Shown here: positions 36,256 through 46,774 of the stretch, one piece after another
Layout of the letters: every line of letters starts with the position of its first letter
Numbering within the stretch: the stretch's first letter is position 1
Source of the DNA: Dehalococcoidia bacterium
Lineage (GTDB): Bacteria; Chloroflexota; Dehalococcoidia; Lucifugimonadales; Lucifugimonadaceae
DNA: 64,000 nt
Assembly: GCA_002728715.1 (NCBI GenBank)
Contig: PBVQ01000014.1
Span: forward strand, 1-64,000
Reading direction: 5' to 3'
Made by a program: the position numbers and the translations under genes
Notes under the pieces: generated by a model
Told to the model about the DNA's origin: nothing
Database searches by the model: none
The model's input: only the letters and a program-made list of their open reading frames with translations

Positions 36256-37602
36256 TTATAAATATGGGGTAACAGTAATTTTGTTATTTTGAATAAGTAT
36301 TTTAGATATAATTTGATTGATAGAAATTTTTGATTCCTCAATATCATTACTGAATATTTGATTATATATTATGTGATTTGGCTTACTTGAATAGACATTT
36401 TTATTTTCTCTAATTTTACTTAATCTTGTGAGAGAATTTTCTAAATGAGAAATATCATTTTTACCAATTGAATAATCCTGAAAAGCATTTACAAAATATG
36501 AATAAGCTTCCTCAATTTCCTGCGTATATGTTTTTGAACTAATTGGGGATAAATTAGATATAAAATCATCACTCCAACTAAAAATAATATCTTTTACATC
36601 TTTTTCAATAACATCTGCATTCAATAAAGAGTGAAATTTTGAATTTTCAGAAATACTTCGCAATCTATACCTACAACGATAATACCTATAAACTTTTGAT
36701 TTAGATTCGTTATTTCTAAGTTTCCATTTTCTTCTTCTAGTTATTCCAGTTAGGGTATTTCCACATATCTCACAAATGATTTTTCTTGATAATAAAAATG
36801 TTGATTTATAGTATTTTTTTTTTGTGGTGTTTTTTGAATTTAATATAGAATTTACATTATTAAATAAATCTACACCTATGATTGGTTCATGGTTAGAAGT
36901 AATTCTTATTCCATAGCGTGTATATGTCCCTATATAAGAACGATTAGTTATTACGCTTCGAATCGTAAGCGGTGTCCAAATCCTGCCACTTTTTGTTCTA
37001 TGACCTCTCTGATTTAATAATTTTGAAATTATTCTTAGACCATAAAATGATTCCGAATACCATTTGAAAATCAACTTAACAATTTTTGATTCTTCATCAT
37101 CAATTACTAATCTTCCATTATGAGATTTATATCCATAAGGTATTTTACCTAGAACTTCCCCTCTATAAGCTTTTTTAAGGATTTCTTTACCAGATTTTGA
37201 ACTAGAAAATGAGGGTCCATTAGAAAAGGATAAATACTTCAATGCATTTTGAAAAGGGTCTGGATAATCTGGATTAGTGCATTTAATATCAGCGCCTAGC
37301 GACTTTATAAGAATTATCCTTCTCGCTAAAGTTTCAATGTTATTAGCTAAGTGAAAAGAATCAGGAATTAAGACTAATGCTAGTTTAGCGTAAGGTTTAT
37401 TAAATTGAGAAACAAGTCTTCTGAAATTATCATATATATCTGAGTCAGAATCTTGTGATTTAATTTTAAACCAAGAAACAATATTATGTTTGTTTATTTT
37501 GCAATATTCTTTTATTTCAGACTCAGGCATTAGTCTGTTTTCAGACAAAGTAGGATTTAGATGACCATCTAATTTATTTATATGAAATCCAATTACTCGC
37601 AA
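36256..37602 (-). CDS. Serine-recombinase-like protein with degenerate catalytic site
   Basis: The 448-residue protein has the order of a large serine recombinase: N-terminal resolvase-like domain (about 1-125), recombinase domain (GKIPYGYKSHNGRLVIDD to SYIGTYTRYGI, about 150-235), a zinc-ribbon remnant (CEICGNTLTG then YRYYRCRYR, one Cys short), and a helical tail. The catalytic serine motif (usually YxRVS) reads GFHIN, and the DRLSR arginine motif reads DSFHLA, so cleavage chemistry should be lost. I chose the TTG at 37602, which aligns with the usual MRVIG start and follows the upstream stop by 8 bp; an ATG at 37644 is possible. No phage genes surround it. Confidence 0.75.
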   Translation of the reverse strand: MRVIGFHINKLDGHLNPTLSENRLMPESEIKEYCKINKHNIVSWFKIKSQDSDSDIYDNFRRLVSQFNKPYAKLALVLIPDSFHLANNIETLARRIILIKSLGADIKCTNPDYPDPFQNALKYLSFSNGPSFSSSKSGKEILKKAYRGEVLGKIPYGYKSHNGRLVIDDEESKIVKLIFKWYSESFYGLRIISKLLNQRGHRTKSGRIWTPLTIRSVITNRSYIGTYTRYGIRITSNHEPIIGVDLFNNVNSILNSKNTTKKKYYKSTFLLSRKIICEICGNTLTGITRRRKWKLRNNESKSKVYRYYRCRYRLRSISENSKFHSLLNADVIEKDVKDIIFSWSDDFISNLSPISSKTYTQEIEEAYSYFVNAFQDYSIGKNDISHLENSLTRLSKIRENKNVYSSKPNHIIYNQIFSNDIEESKISINQIISKILIQNNKITVTPYL

Positions 37603-37610
37603 AAAAAAAA

Positions 37611-38315
37611 CTAGTTTGAAAAAATTAGTAATCGATTGCAACATGAGCCTGTAATAGGGTTTTCTGCTAACCGAATCTTATTTAATTCGCTCATGGGTAA
37701 TTTGACTAAACAGCCCTGACATACACCTCTATCAACTTTGACAATTGCTGAGCCTGGATTAGATTTAGAAATTCTATTGTAATGATCTAAAAATTCCTTA
37801 GTGATATTGGATTGTTCTTTTTTTCTTTCAAGTAACATTTTATTATACTCATCCATAATAATTTTAGCCTGACCATGTATTTTTACTAAACGTAACTTCC
37901 AGTCTTGCTCAGTTTCTTTTAATTGTTTAGAATATTCAGATAATTTTTCATTTGCTTCAGCAGCAATTTTTTCGTTTGATGGTATGGATTCCTCGACCTG
38001 TGCCAAGTCTCTTCTTATGGATGCATATTCAACCTCTATTGCGTTTAGTTGTTTAACATTAGTTATAGACCCACCGTAGAGTCTCTGTTCTATTTCTGAA
38101 ACTTTAGATTTAAGAATATTTAACTCTGATTGCAATCTGGCTACTTCAACTTTGGCTTCTAATTCCTGTTGTTTTTGTTTTTCGCACTGTTCCCTTAATT
38201 TTACTAGACCACCCTGAGATTGAATTTCATTTTGCAATGTTACAAATGTTTGCTTTTTTTCCAATAATTGTAGGTCAATTTGTTGAAGAGAAATTAAAGA
38301 ATTAGATAAAGTCAA
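37611..38315 (-). CDS. CT398-like zinc-ribbon protein with N-terminal coiled coil
   Basis: The 234-residue protein has a long coiled coil (about 10-175, Glu/Lys/Gln-rich) and a C-terminal C4-type zinc ribbon: CQGC in RGVCQGCLVKLPMSELNKIR, then SCCNRLL. The second Cys pair is adjacent (CC) rather than CxxC, which may weaken metal binding. The family is widespread but functionally unclear. The TTG start at 38315 is supported by a strong AAAGGA site 6 bases upstream. It is the first gene of a unit with the recombinase-like gene and rnpB, divergent from pyruvate kinase. Confidence 0.85.
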   Translation of the reverse strand: MTLSNSLISLQQIDLQLLEKKQTFVTLQNEIQSQGGLVKLREQCEKQKQQELEAKVEVARLQSELNILKSKVSEIEQRLYGGSITNVKQLNAIEVEYASIRRDLAQVEESIPSNEKIAAEANEKLSEYSKQLKETEQDWKLRLVKIHGQAKIIMDEYNKMLLERKKEQSNITKEFLDHYNRISKSNPGSAIVKVDRGVCQGCLVKLPMSELNKIRLAENPITGSCCNRLLIFSN

Positions 38316-38447
38316 TTGTTTCCTTTCCTAGAAACGTAAACCAAACAAAAAAACTATATTAATGCTTGCTTTGTCTATCGAAAATAAATACGTTACTATT
38401 AAAATAATAAAAATAAATACCTTAAAATTATATCATAGGACTCAAAT

Positions 38448-39923
38448 TTGGAAAAAAAATCAAAAACTTACAATCTAAAATCCTTTATTGAATCTAGATC
38501 TAAAACTAAAGTCATATGCACTATTGGTCCTAGTACATATGAGGTTAATTCTGTAATAAAGTTGATAAAATGCGGTATGTCTATTGCAAGACTAAACTTA
38601 AGTCACGGCACACAAAAAGATCATATCACTTATATAAAAAATATTAGAGAAGCATCGGAAAAAACTGGAATAATTGTTGGAATATTGGCTGATCTTCCAG
38701 GGCCAAAATATAGAATGGGTGATATTGATGATGACGCCTATCTTACATCTGGAAGTGATTTTACTTTAACAGATAAAAAAATTAAGGGAAATAAAAATAT
38801 TGCTCAGGTCTGGCCAAAAGGTCTAAGTAAAGATCTGAGAGTTAAATCTAAAATACTAATTGACGATGGCAAAGTAGTACTTGTAGTTAAGGAAATTCAT
38901 AAAGAAAATATTTTATGTAAGGTCGAAACTCCCGGCTACATAGTTAGTAATAAATCAGTAAGTGCTCCTGGTCATACTTCAACACTTAATTACTTTACAA
39001 AAGAAACAAAAGAAGCTATTGAATTTGTTAATAAATCAGATGTAAATTTTATTGGAGCTTCTTACGTAAGAAATTTAAGTGATGTAAATAACATAAGAAA
39101 AAAACTAAAACCATCAAAACAAATAATATCTAAAATTGAAATTGGTGAAGCTGTAGAAAACTTAGAAAACATTATAGATGCATCAGACGGAGTTATGGTT
39201 GCTAGGGGAGACTTGGGTGTTGAATTACCATTTGAGGAAGTTCCTTCAAAGCAAAAAATGATTATTAGAGTTGCAAATGAGAGAGGTAAACCTGTAATAA
39301 CTGCTACACAAATGCTTGAATCAATGATTAATATTTCTAATCCTACTAGAGCTGAGGCAACTGATGTTTATAATGCTGTTAGAGACGGAACTGACGCTAT
39401 AATGTTATCTGCTGAGACATCAATTGGTAAGTATCCTTTTTTAGCAGTAGAAGCAATGCAAAAAATAGCAAAAAAAGCTGAACAGTTTCTAGAATATGAA
39501 AAATTATCTGATCGAAGAAGAACTTACACCTCAAAAAAAGGAACTTTTGTTAATGATGCAATAGGTTATTCATCATCAATAACTGCCGAAGCTGTTAATG
39601 CAAAGTATATCATTGCTTATTCTTCATCTGGTAGATCTGCTGAAATGGTTGCATCATACCGACCAAATAAAAGTATTCTTGCCATAACAGAATCAAAAAA
39701 AACTGCTGAAAACCTCACTATAGTATGGGGTGTTAATACGGTTGTTCAAAAGCATTTGTCAGATATACAGAGTATGTTTCATAGTGCTTCAGAATTCATC
39801 ATCTCAAATAAATTAGGGAAAAAAAATGAAAAAATCGTTATAATCGCCGGAGTACCTATTGGAGTCAAGGGGACGACTAATTTACTTAGAGTTGTTACAT
39901 TGCCTGAGCCTGAAATTCATTAA
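38448..39923 (+). CDS. pyk: Pyruvate kinase
   Basis: This 491-residue glycolytic enzyme makes pyruvate and ATP from phosphoenolpyruvate and ADP. It has KTKVICTIGPST (about 19-30), CGMSIARLNLSHG, a B domain, MVARGDLGVELPFEEVPSKQK and the signature ITATQMLESMI, followed by the C-terminal domain with AYSSSGRSAEMVASYRP. A TTG start at 38448 is favoured by an AGGA eight bases upstream and no suitable ATG. It overlaps the convergent FAH-family gene by 4 bp at their 3' ends. Confidence 0.94.
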   Translation: MEKKSKTYNLKSFIESRSKTKVICTIGPSTYEVNSVIKLIKCGMSIARLNLSHGTQKDHITYIKNIREASEKTGIIVGILADLPGPKYRMGDIDDDAYLTSGSDFTLTDKKIKGNKNIAQVWPKGLSKDLRVKSKILIDDGKVVLVVKEIHKENILCKVETPGYIVSNKSVSAPGHTSTLNYFTKETKEAIEFVNKSDVNFIGASYVRNLSDVNNIRKKLKPSKQIISKIEIGEAVENLENIIDASDGVMVARGDLGVELPFEEVPSKQKMIIRVANERGKPVITATQMLESMINISNPTRAEATDVYNAVRDGTDAIMLSAETSIGKYPFLAVEAMQKIAKKAEQFLEYEKLSDRRRTYTSKKGTFVNDAIGYSSSITAEAVNAKYIIAYSSSGRSAEMVASYRPNKSILAITESKKTAENLTIVWGVNTVVQKHLSDIQSMFHSASEFIISNKLGKKNEKIVIIAGVPIGVKGTTNLLRVVTLPEPEIH

Positions 39924-40786
39924 ACTATAATTACTTCATTCTCAAGAGTGCCAATATTTTCAATTGAAATTAGTATTTTATCTGAAGGCATAAGTGTAAA
40001 CTCTGGTGGCGGGATAATTCCAGTACCCGTCATTACAGCCGTTCCGTCAATTATGTCATTGTGACGTAAAAGCCAATCAAGAAGATAATTACAATTTCTT
40101 TTCATTTGACTAGTATTACATTTACCAGAAAATACTTCGGAATTATTTCTAAAAATTTTCATTTCAACAGATAAATTTTGATGGTCATTTATAAATTTGG
40201 TTGGGACAAATGCTGGCCCAAAAGAGGCTGATTTACTATAAACTTTAGCTTGAGGAAGATAAAGTGGATTTTCGCCTTCGATTGATCTACTACTCATATC
40301 ATTTCCTATAGTAAAACCAACAATCTTTTTTTTGGAAACAAAAAATGTCAACTCTGGTTCGGGAACGTTCCATTCAGAATCTCCTCTAATACCAACATTT
40401 CCCCCAGGTGCTACTAATCTGTCATATGTAGCTTTGAAAAATGATTCAGGTCTTTCTGCGTTATAAACTTTATCATATACATCTGGTGATTCACTTTCTG
40501 CTTGCCTTTCTTTCATTGAATCCATATAGGTTACACCAAAAGCCCAAGTTTCTGGAGAATCAATAGGAGGAAGCAATTTTATGGGCGTTTTTAAAAACTC
40601 ATTATAATTTTCAGATAGAAAAACAAGATTCTCTTCATGAATTTTTATTAATTCACCATTATCACTGAATAAGTCTAGTGTGTTTTTGATATCAGGTAAA
40701 TCTAATTTGTATATTTTTTTATCATAAGATTCACAAGCAATTAATTTGTCACCTGTATTTTCATCTGAATATTGGTAGAATTTCAT
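39920..40786 (-). CDS. FAH-family protein, 2-keto-3-deoxy-pentonate dehydratase (KdaD)-like
   Basis: This 288-residue fumarylacetoacetase-fold enzyme shows the metal-site glutamates in VPEPELTFFV and the segment NDMSSRSIEGENPLYLPQAK followed by YSKSASFGP, which is characteristic of 2-dehydro-3-deoxy-D-arabinonate dehydratase-type members rather than fumarylacetoacetases. That would convert 2-keto-3-deoxy pentonate to 2-oxoglutarate semialdehyde. An excellent AGGAG site precedes the ATG. It may act with the galactonate-dehydratase-like enzyme at 31615. It lies downstream of dnaK on the same strand. Confidence 0.82.
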   Translation of the reverse strand: MKFYQYSDENTGDKLIACESYDKKIYKLDLPDIKNTLDLFSDNGELIKIHEENLVFLSENYNEFLKTPIKLLPPIDSPETWAFGVTYMDSMKERQAESESPDVYDKVYNAERPESFFKATYDRLVAPGGNVGIRGDSEWNVPEPELTFFVSKKKIVGFTIGNDMSSRSIEGENPLYLPQAKVYSKSASFGPAFVPTKFINDHQNLSVEMKIFRNNSEVFSGKCNTSQMKRNCNYLLDWLLRHNDIIDGTAVMTGTGIIPPPEFTLMPSDKILISIENIGTLENEVIIV

Positions 40787-40805
40787 AATTTAACTCCTAA
40801 AATTT

Positions 40806-42716
40806 TTAAACTTCTCTAAATTCTCCGTCAACAGCATCATCATTATCATCATCATTCTGATCGTCATTTTTTCCATCATCATTAGTAGAACTTTGTGATT
40901 GCTGTTGAGAATCATATACAGATTGACCTACCGCCTGTAATGCTTTTTGCAATTCTTCCGTTGCAGTAGCTATTTCCGTAGTCTCGGATTTCTCATTTGA
41001 TAATATGTCCTTGAGAGATTTAATTTTTGATTCAAGATCATTTTTTATTTCATCAGGAATTTTTTCTCCCTCCTCTTTAATTATTTTTTCAGCTTGAAAA
41101 ACAGCGCTATCTGCAGCATTTCGTGTATCTACAGATTCTCTTTTTTGCTTATCTTCTTCTGCATTTTCTTCAGCTTCTTTTACAAGTTTGTCCACTTCTT
41201 CATCAGATAAACCTGAACGTCCAGTTATTGTAATGTTCTGTTCTTTTCCTGTGCCATTATCCTTGGCAGAAACCTTGAGTATACCATCAGCATCAATATC
41301 AAATGTAACAGCAATTTGAGGTACTCCTCTTGGAGCTGGGAGTATGCCATCAAGATTAAACCTTCCTATAGAAGTATTATCTGATGCCATTTCTCTTTCA
41401 CCCTGAACTACGTGTATTTCTACACTAGGTTGGTTGTCAGCTGCTGTTGTGAAACTTTCAGTCTTAGATGTAGGTATTGTTGTATTTCTTTCTATTAAGG
41501 TTGTTTTTACACCTCCTAAGGTTTCTATACCTAGAGACAACGGAGTAACATCTAATAATAGTACATCTTTTACATCTCCTTGGAGAACACCAGCTTGAAT
41601 AGCAGCTCCAACAGCAACTACCTCATCTGGATTGATTGATCTGTTAGGTTCTTTTTTAAAAAGTTTTGTAACAGTATCGATCACAGATGGCATTCTTGTC
41701 ATACCTCCAACTAGCACAATTTCATCAATATCATTCGTGGTCAGACCCGCATCTTTCAGAGCATCTTGTGTTGGTTTAACCGTTCTCTTTACTAAATCAG
41801 CGGTTAGTTCTTCTAATTTAGACCTTGTCATGGTCATTTGAAGATGTTTTGGACCAGAAGAATCTGCAGAAATAAAAGGTAAATTTATTTCTGTAGACGC
41901 AACTGATGAAAGTTCAATTTTGGCCCTTTCTGCCTCGACTCTTAATCTTTGGTGAGCTGAAATATCATCTCTAAGATCGATTAGATTTTCTTTTTTAAAC
42001 TCATCTGCAAGAAAGTTTACAATACAAAGATCAAAATCATCACCTCCAAGATGAGTATCTCCATTTGTACTTTTTACCTCAAAAACTCCTTCACCGAGTC
42101 CAAGTATAGTTACATCAAAAGTACCACCACCTAAATCATATACTGCTATAGTTCTCTCACCTTCTTTATCTAATCCATAGGCTAATGACGCAGCTGTAGG
42201 CTCGTTTATGATTCGTAATACTTCAAGACCAGCAATTTGACCTGCAATTTTTGTAGCTTCTCTTTGGCTATCGTTGAAATAAGCAGGGACAGTTATAACA
42301 GCTTGCTTTACTTCATCTCCAAGTTTTGCTTCTGCATCTTCTTTCATTTTTCTTAGAATCATTGCCGAAACTTCTGCAGGTGCACTAGTTTTTCCATTCA
42401 AAACAATGCCAACATCTCCTCCCTTCATCTTATCTAACTTGAATGAGACATTTTTTATATCACTTTTTACTGATTTATCAGCGAATCTTCTACCCATGAA
42501 TCTTTTTGCAGAATGAATTGTATTTTCTGGATTAGTAATTGCTTGCCTTCTAGCCAATTCACCAACAAACCTTTCATCGGTCTTATCATTAAATGCAACC
42601 ACTGATGGAGTTGTTCTTCTACCCTCATTATTTTCAATAATTTGTGGTTCACCACCATCCATAACAGCCATAGCTGAATTTGTGGTTCCTAAATCTATTC
42701 CAATAATTTTTGCCAT
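40806..42716 (-). CDS. dnaK: Chaperone DnaK (Hsp70)
   Basis: This 636-residue Hsp70 has the ATPase phosphate loops [15 protein letters not shown] (N-terminus) and [14 protein letters not shown], the linker [19 protein letters not shown], the substrate-binding domain and an acidic [13 protein letters not shown] tail ending EFREV. It folds and protects proteins with GrpE and a DnaJ that is not in this window. A strong AGGAGATAAA site precedes the ATG. It is the third gene of hspR-grpE-dnaK. Confidence 0.97.
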   Translation of the reverse strand: MAKIIGIDLGTTNSAMAVMDGGEPQIIENNEGRRTTPSVVAFNDKTDERFVGELARRQAITNPENTIHSAKRFMGRRFADKSVKSDIKNVSFKLDKMKGGDVGIVLNGKTSAPAEVSAMILRKMKEDAEAKLGDEVKQAVITVPAYFNDSQREATKIAGQIAGLEVLRIINEPTAASLAYGLDKEGERTIAVYDLGGGTFDVTILGLGEGVFEVKSTNGDTHLGGDDFDLCIVNFLADEFKKENLIDLRDDISAHQRLRVEAERAKIELSSVASTEINLPFISADSSGPKHLQMTMTRSKLEELTADLVKRTVKPTQDALKDAGLTTNDIDEIVLVGGMTRMPSVIDTVTKLFKKEPNRSINPDEVVAVGAAIQAGVLQGDVKDVLLLDVTPLSLGIETLGGVKTTLIERNTTIPTSKTESFTTAADNQPSVEIHVVQGEREMASDNTSIGRFNLDGILPAPRGVPQIAVTFDIDADGILKVSAKDNGTGKEQNITITGRSGLSDEEVDKLVKEAEENAEEDKQKRESVDTRNAADSAVFQAEKIIKEEGEKIPDEIKNDLESKIKSLKDILSNEKSETTEIATATEELQKALQAVGQSVYDSQQQSQSSTNDDGKNDDQNDDDNDDAVDGEFREV

Positions 42717-42735
42717 TTTATCTCCTAATTATTTT

Positions 42736-43239
42736 CTATATATTTTTTTTGTCTTCTAATTTTGAAATTTCAACTTGTGCAGGCCTTACAACATTTTCTC
42801 CCCTAATATAACCTGGCCTTATTTCATTTAATATGATATTTGCTTCTTCTTTACTAATTGTTGAGAGCAATGCATCATGCTTTCTTGGATCAAAAATTTC
42901 TCCTTTTGAATTAAATTTTTTATATCCTTCTGATGAAAGTATGTTTATTAAATTTTTGTGGATAGCATCTATTCCAGTAATCCAAGACTCATCTAATGTT
43001 TTATTATCTAAGGCGACGTCCAATTGATCTACAACTTCTAAAAGTTTCAGTACTAATTGATTTTTAACTCTTTCTCTAATTTCTAATTGCTCCGCTTCTA
43101 CTCTTTTTCTAAAATTAACTAAATCAGCTTGAGCTCTCTGAGCAAGAGATTTGTATGTGTCAATATCATCCTTTAGAGATTTAATTTCGCTATCATTAGA
43201 TTCCAATGATTTTTTTTCATCCTTTTTCTTTTTTACCAT
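42736..43239 (-). CDS. grpE: Nucleotide exchange factor GrpE
   Basis: This 167-residue DnaK exchange factor has an N-terminal charged coiled coil (KSLAQRAQADLVNFRKRVEAEQ near 31-52), VVDQLDVALDN, and the C-terminal beta-domain signature HDALLSTISKEEANIILNEIRPGYIRGENVVRPAQVEIS. It lies 1 bp after hspR and 19 bp before dnaK. Confidence 0.95.
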   Translation of the reverse strand: MVKKKKDEKKSLESNDSEIKSLKDDIDTYKSLAQRAQADLVNFRKRVEAEQLEIRERVKNQLVLKLLEVVDQLDVALDNKTLDESWITGIDAIHKNLINILSSEGYKKFNSKGEIFDPRKHDALLSTISKEEANIILNEIRPGYIRGENVVRPAQVEISKLEDKKNI

Positions 43240-43240
43240 T

Positions 43241-43768
43241 CTATAAAGCCCTTACAAAAGATAATAATTTTCTAATTTGAGATATAACATATTTTTTAGA
43301 TTCGGCTGAAGGCGAATCTTCAGTATTTTCCAGTAATTCTAAAATTTCACTAAGTTCAACTACAAAATCTAAAACTAAACTCACTCCATTTAGGTTTAAA
43401 CCAAGTTCGTCAGCTAGCCTTCGAATAACTCTAAGTCTCTCAACATCTGAATCTGAATAGAGCCTTCTGCTACCTTCAGATCTTTGAGGACTCACTAGTC
43501 CTTCTTTATCATATTTACGTAATGTCTGAGGATGCATATCAGCCAGCCTTGCAGCAACACTTATAACGTAAACACCAACAAACCTATCACTACGAGTATC
43601 TCCATCTCCATTAATTATATTTGACGATTTAATATGAACAATTGACTGATTGTGATGATTTTCGTCATCGGATAAACTTAAATTTAGCAAATCTGACAAC
43701 AAAGATCCTGCTCTATTAGAAGCAATATTCGTTTTTTTATTATATTTTTGAAAATTTCTTTCTCTCAT
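43241..43768 (-). CDS. hspR: HspR-type MerR family heat-shock repressor
   Basis: The 175-residue protein has a MerR winged-helix domain at about 65-135 (VYVISVAARLADMHPQTLRKYDKEGLVSPQRSEGSRRLYSDSDVERL) and a C-terminal helical region. MerR-family HspR represses dnaK operons at HAIR sites. The first ~55 residues are an extension, low in recognisable features, that most HspR proteins lack. The gene begins the hspR-grpE-dnaK operon and is preceded by a strong promoter overlapping a HAIR-like palindrome (43841-43870), consistent with autoregulation. The dnaJ gene usually found with it is absent. Confidence 0.87.
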   Translation of the reverse strand: MRERNFQKYNKKTNIASNRAGSLLSDLLNLSLSDDENHHNQSIVHIKSSNIINGDGDTRSDRFVGVYVISVAARLADMHPQTLRKYDKEGLVSPQRSEGSRRLYSDSDVERLRVIRRLADELGLNLNGVSLVLDFVVELSEILELLENTEDSPSAESKKYVISQIRKLLSFVRAL

Positions 43769-43840
43769 ACTTTGAACTCAATAAACGTTTTTTTTATACT
43801 AAAGTTACATAATTTGATAAATCTATATAATATGATTAAC

Positions 43841-43870
43841 ATTGTAAAACTTGATACACCTTATGTCAAC
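43841..43870 (-). promoter_or_regulatory. hspR promoter with HAIR-like operator
   Basis: On the minus strand a near-consensus sigma-70 promoter has -35 TTGACA (43864-43869), a 17-base spacer and -10 TACAAT (43841-43846). A 7-7-7 palindrome at 43850-43870 spans the -35 and spacer, with TTGA and TCAAG halves like HspR's HAIR site (CTTGAGT-N7-ACTCAAG) but imperfect. Binding there would block RNA polymerase. The hspR start lies about 65 bases downstream of the expected transcription start. Confidence 0.65.
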
Positions 43871-43921
43871 TTTTTAAAAATTTCTATAAATTTATTATTT
43901 TACGAAAAATGACAAAATTAC

Positions 43922-43950
43922 TTGAAATAGTATATTTTTCGTAGTATGAT
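43922..43950 (+). promoter_or_regulatory. Promoter of the small zinc-ribbon gene
   Basis: The plus strand has -35 TTGAAA (43922-43927), a 17-base spacer and -10 TATGAT (43945-43950). This is divergent from the hspR promoter with about 50 bp between the -35 boxes. The leader (about 43957-44020) contains TTCCG/CGGAA inverted arms near 43982-43999 and an AAGGA ribosome binding site before the ATG at 44021. Confidence 0.65.
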
Positions 43951-44020
43951 TGATTTAACTAATAAATTTTTTGTTATTATAGTTCCGACAATCGCGGAAA
44001 CTTTGAAATAAGGAAAAAAG

Positions 44021-44182
44021 ATGATTTACTTAAAAGCGTGTCCTAAATGTCATGGTGATATTGAACTAGTATCTTACCCTGATAATAAATTTTTACAATG
44101 TCTTCAATGTGGTCTAAGCATTGACTCGAGTGATGCTGCAAAAAAATTAGCTGAAGATAAACACTTAGCTCATTCTAAGTAA
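44021..44182 (+). CDS. Small zinc-ribbon protein, 53 residues
   Basis: This short gene encodes a protein with two CxxC knuckles: CPKC (residues 7-10) and CLQC (28-31), separated by about 17 residues, then an Asp/Ser/Lys-rich tail. The layout matches small zinc-ribbon domains of the Trm112-like or YcaR-like type. A clear AAGGA ribosome binding site, good promoter and clean reading frame support expression. It is divergent from the heat-shock operon and convergent with atpC (14 bp). Partners are unknown; a Trm112-like methyltransferase activator is one guess. Confidence 0.75.
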   Translation: MIYLKACPKCHGDIELVSYPDNKFLQCLQCGLSIDSSDAAKKLAEDKHLAHSK

Positions 44183-44196
44183 ATTTCTATAAAAAT

Positions 44197-44448
44197 TTAT
44201 TCTATTGAGTCGGCTAAAACTGTAACTTTATTATCTGAAACCTCAACAAAACCACCTGTAAGACTGTATTTCTTTGGTTCACCCTCAGCAGTAACTACAA
44301 GATTGCCTGAAAGTAAGGTAGACATAAAATCTGCGTGGGATGGCAAGATTGTAAACTCTCCCAACCCGCCTTTCGCGGTAACTTTATCAACTTGCCCCGA
44401 GAAAGCAATTCCTTCATTAGTAACTAGTTCTAAAAATAGTTTTGACAT
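44197..44448 (-). CDS. atpC: ATP synthase epsilon subunit, N-terminal domain only
   Basis: The F1 epsilon subunit couples the gamma shaft to the c-ring. The product of 83 residues holds only the N-terminal beta-sandwich (LFLELVTNEGIAFSGQVDKV, GEFTILPSHADF, YSLTGGFVEVSDNKVTVLAD). The two C-terminal helices that inhibit ATP hydrolysis in the usual 130-140-residue protein are missing; the frame ends normally at DSIE and the next gene converges 14 bp later, so I see no frameshifted remainder. I chose ATG 44448 over a TTG two codons upstream. It is the last gene of the atp operon. Confidence 0.9.
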   Translation of the reverse strand: MSKLFLELVTNEGIAFSGQVDKVTAKGGLGEFTILPSHADFMSTLLSGNLVVTAEGEPKKYSLTGGFVEVSDNKVTVLADSIE

Positions 44449-44464
44449 AAACAAAATCAGAAAA

Positions 44465-46764
<2,300 letters not shown>

Positions 46765-46774
46765 AAATATACCC

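Noticed and set aside
36256..37602. Recombinase as part of an integrated phage or integrative element
   Set aside because: No flanking direct repeats, phage genes or composition change are visible, and its catalytic residues are lost.
43769..44020. CIRCE element upstream of the heat-shock operon
   Set aside because: No TTAGCACTC-type inverted repeat is visible; the HAIR-like palindrome and HspR explain regulation better.
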